DNA of 64,000 nt from Siderastrea siderea (Eukaryota; Cnidaria; Anthozoa; Scleractinia; Rhizangiidae). A program made the position numbers and the translations under genes. Shown piece after piece: positions 63,871 to 64,000 of the stretch (its first letter is position 1; each line of letters opens with the position of its first letter). The notes under the pieces were generated by a model, which did not search any database, was not told the DNA's origin, and saw only the letters and a list, made by a program, of their open reading frames with translations. The stretch lies in contig OZ034978.1 of NCBI GenBank assembly GCA_964030785.1, positions 13,195,953 to 13,259,952 of the forward strand, read 5' to 3'.

Positions 63871-64000
63871 CTGCGTAAATGAAAATTAGAAACCGTTTGT
63901 CAGTAATGTCCTCTTCAATAGGTTTCATAAACTACACTACAAAAAAATTATTACTCCGTAGCTTTTATCGAAAAGAGCATACTTTTGAATCTCATCCACA

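Overview
This window is eukaryotic nuclear DNA, and I infer it comes from an anthozoan cnidarian, most likely a stony coral. It is AT-rich. Its genes are split by GT-AG introns and encode metazoan proteins: trichoplein, LIM kinase, tetraspanin and a rhodopsin-like GPCR. It is crowded with cut-and-paste transposons, MITEs, a SINE, a LINE and minisatellites of kinds I recall from coral genomes. I see no bacterial operon, CRISPR array or phage. The species cannot be fixed from sequence alone.

Layout. 1-1636: the 5' part of a hAT-type DNA transposon (minus strand), with an open transposase frame that runs off the left edge. 2111-8637: the first five coding exons of trichoplein (TCHP, minus); the hAT element apparently lies in its next intron. 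6100-7570: a ~196-bp tandem repeat, one unit of which is split by an 882-bp TIR element. 8749-8851: a tRNA-Phe(GAA) gene with 30 extra bases in the T-loop. 10884-12457: a two-exon tetraspanin (minus). 12.5-21.1 kb: repeats, with a 5'-truncated LINE (15.34-16.69 kb) between diverged inverted repeats, and a MITE nested in a MITE at 20.1-20.5 kb.

21114-38679: LIM-domain kinase (LIMK, minus), 18 exons resolved, with both LIM domains, part of a PDZ domain and nearly the whole kinase domain. The start exon, one PDZ exon and the last exon were not found. Its introns hold minisatellites, MITEs and a tRNA-derived SINE. 39-42.7 kb: C-rich sequence and three TIR elements, including a near-palindromic TTAA foldback. 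43053-44024: an intronless class A GPCR (minus). 45.1-46.4 kb: a ~100-bp minisatellite interrupted by an 884-bp insertion. 49339-50043: an intronless sulfotransferase-like gene with a C-terminal membrane anchor, the only clear plus-strand protein gene. 52960-60680: a multi-exon four-pass membrane protein gene (minus). At 63781-63870 the last exon of a tandem paralogue appears; the rest of that gene lies beyond the right edge.

These genes do not form a pathway. Trichoplein is a ciliary/keratin coiled-coil protein and LIMK is an actin (cofilin) regulator. The others are membrane or small-molecule enzymes. The most unusual signals are the tRNA-Phe T-loop hairpin insertion, two insertions whose empty site survives in a neighbouring tandem-repeat unit, the long acidic tail of the tetraspanin, the proline-rich insert in the LIMK activation segment, and a MITE arm that offers an in-frame splice acceptor beside an exon of the four-pass gene.
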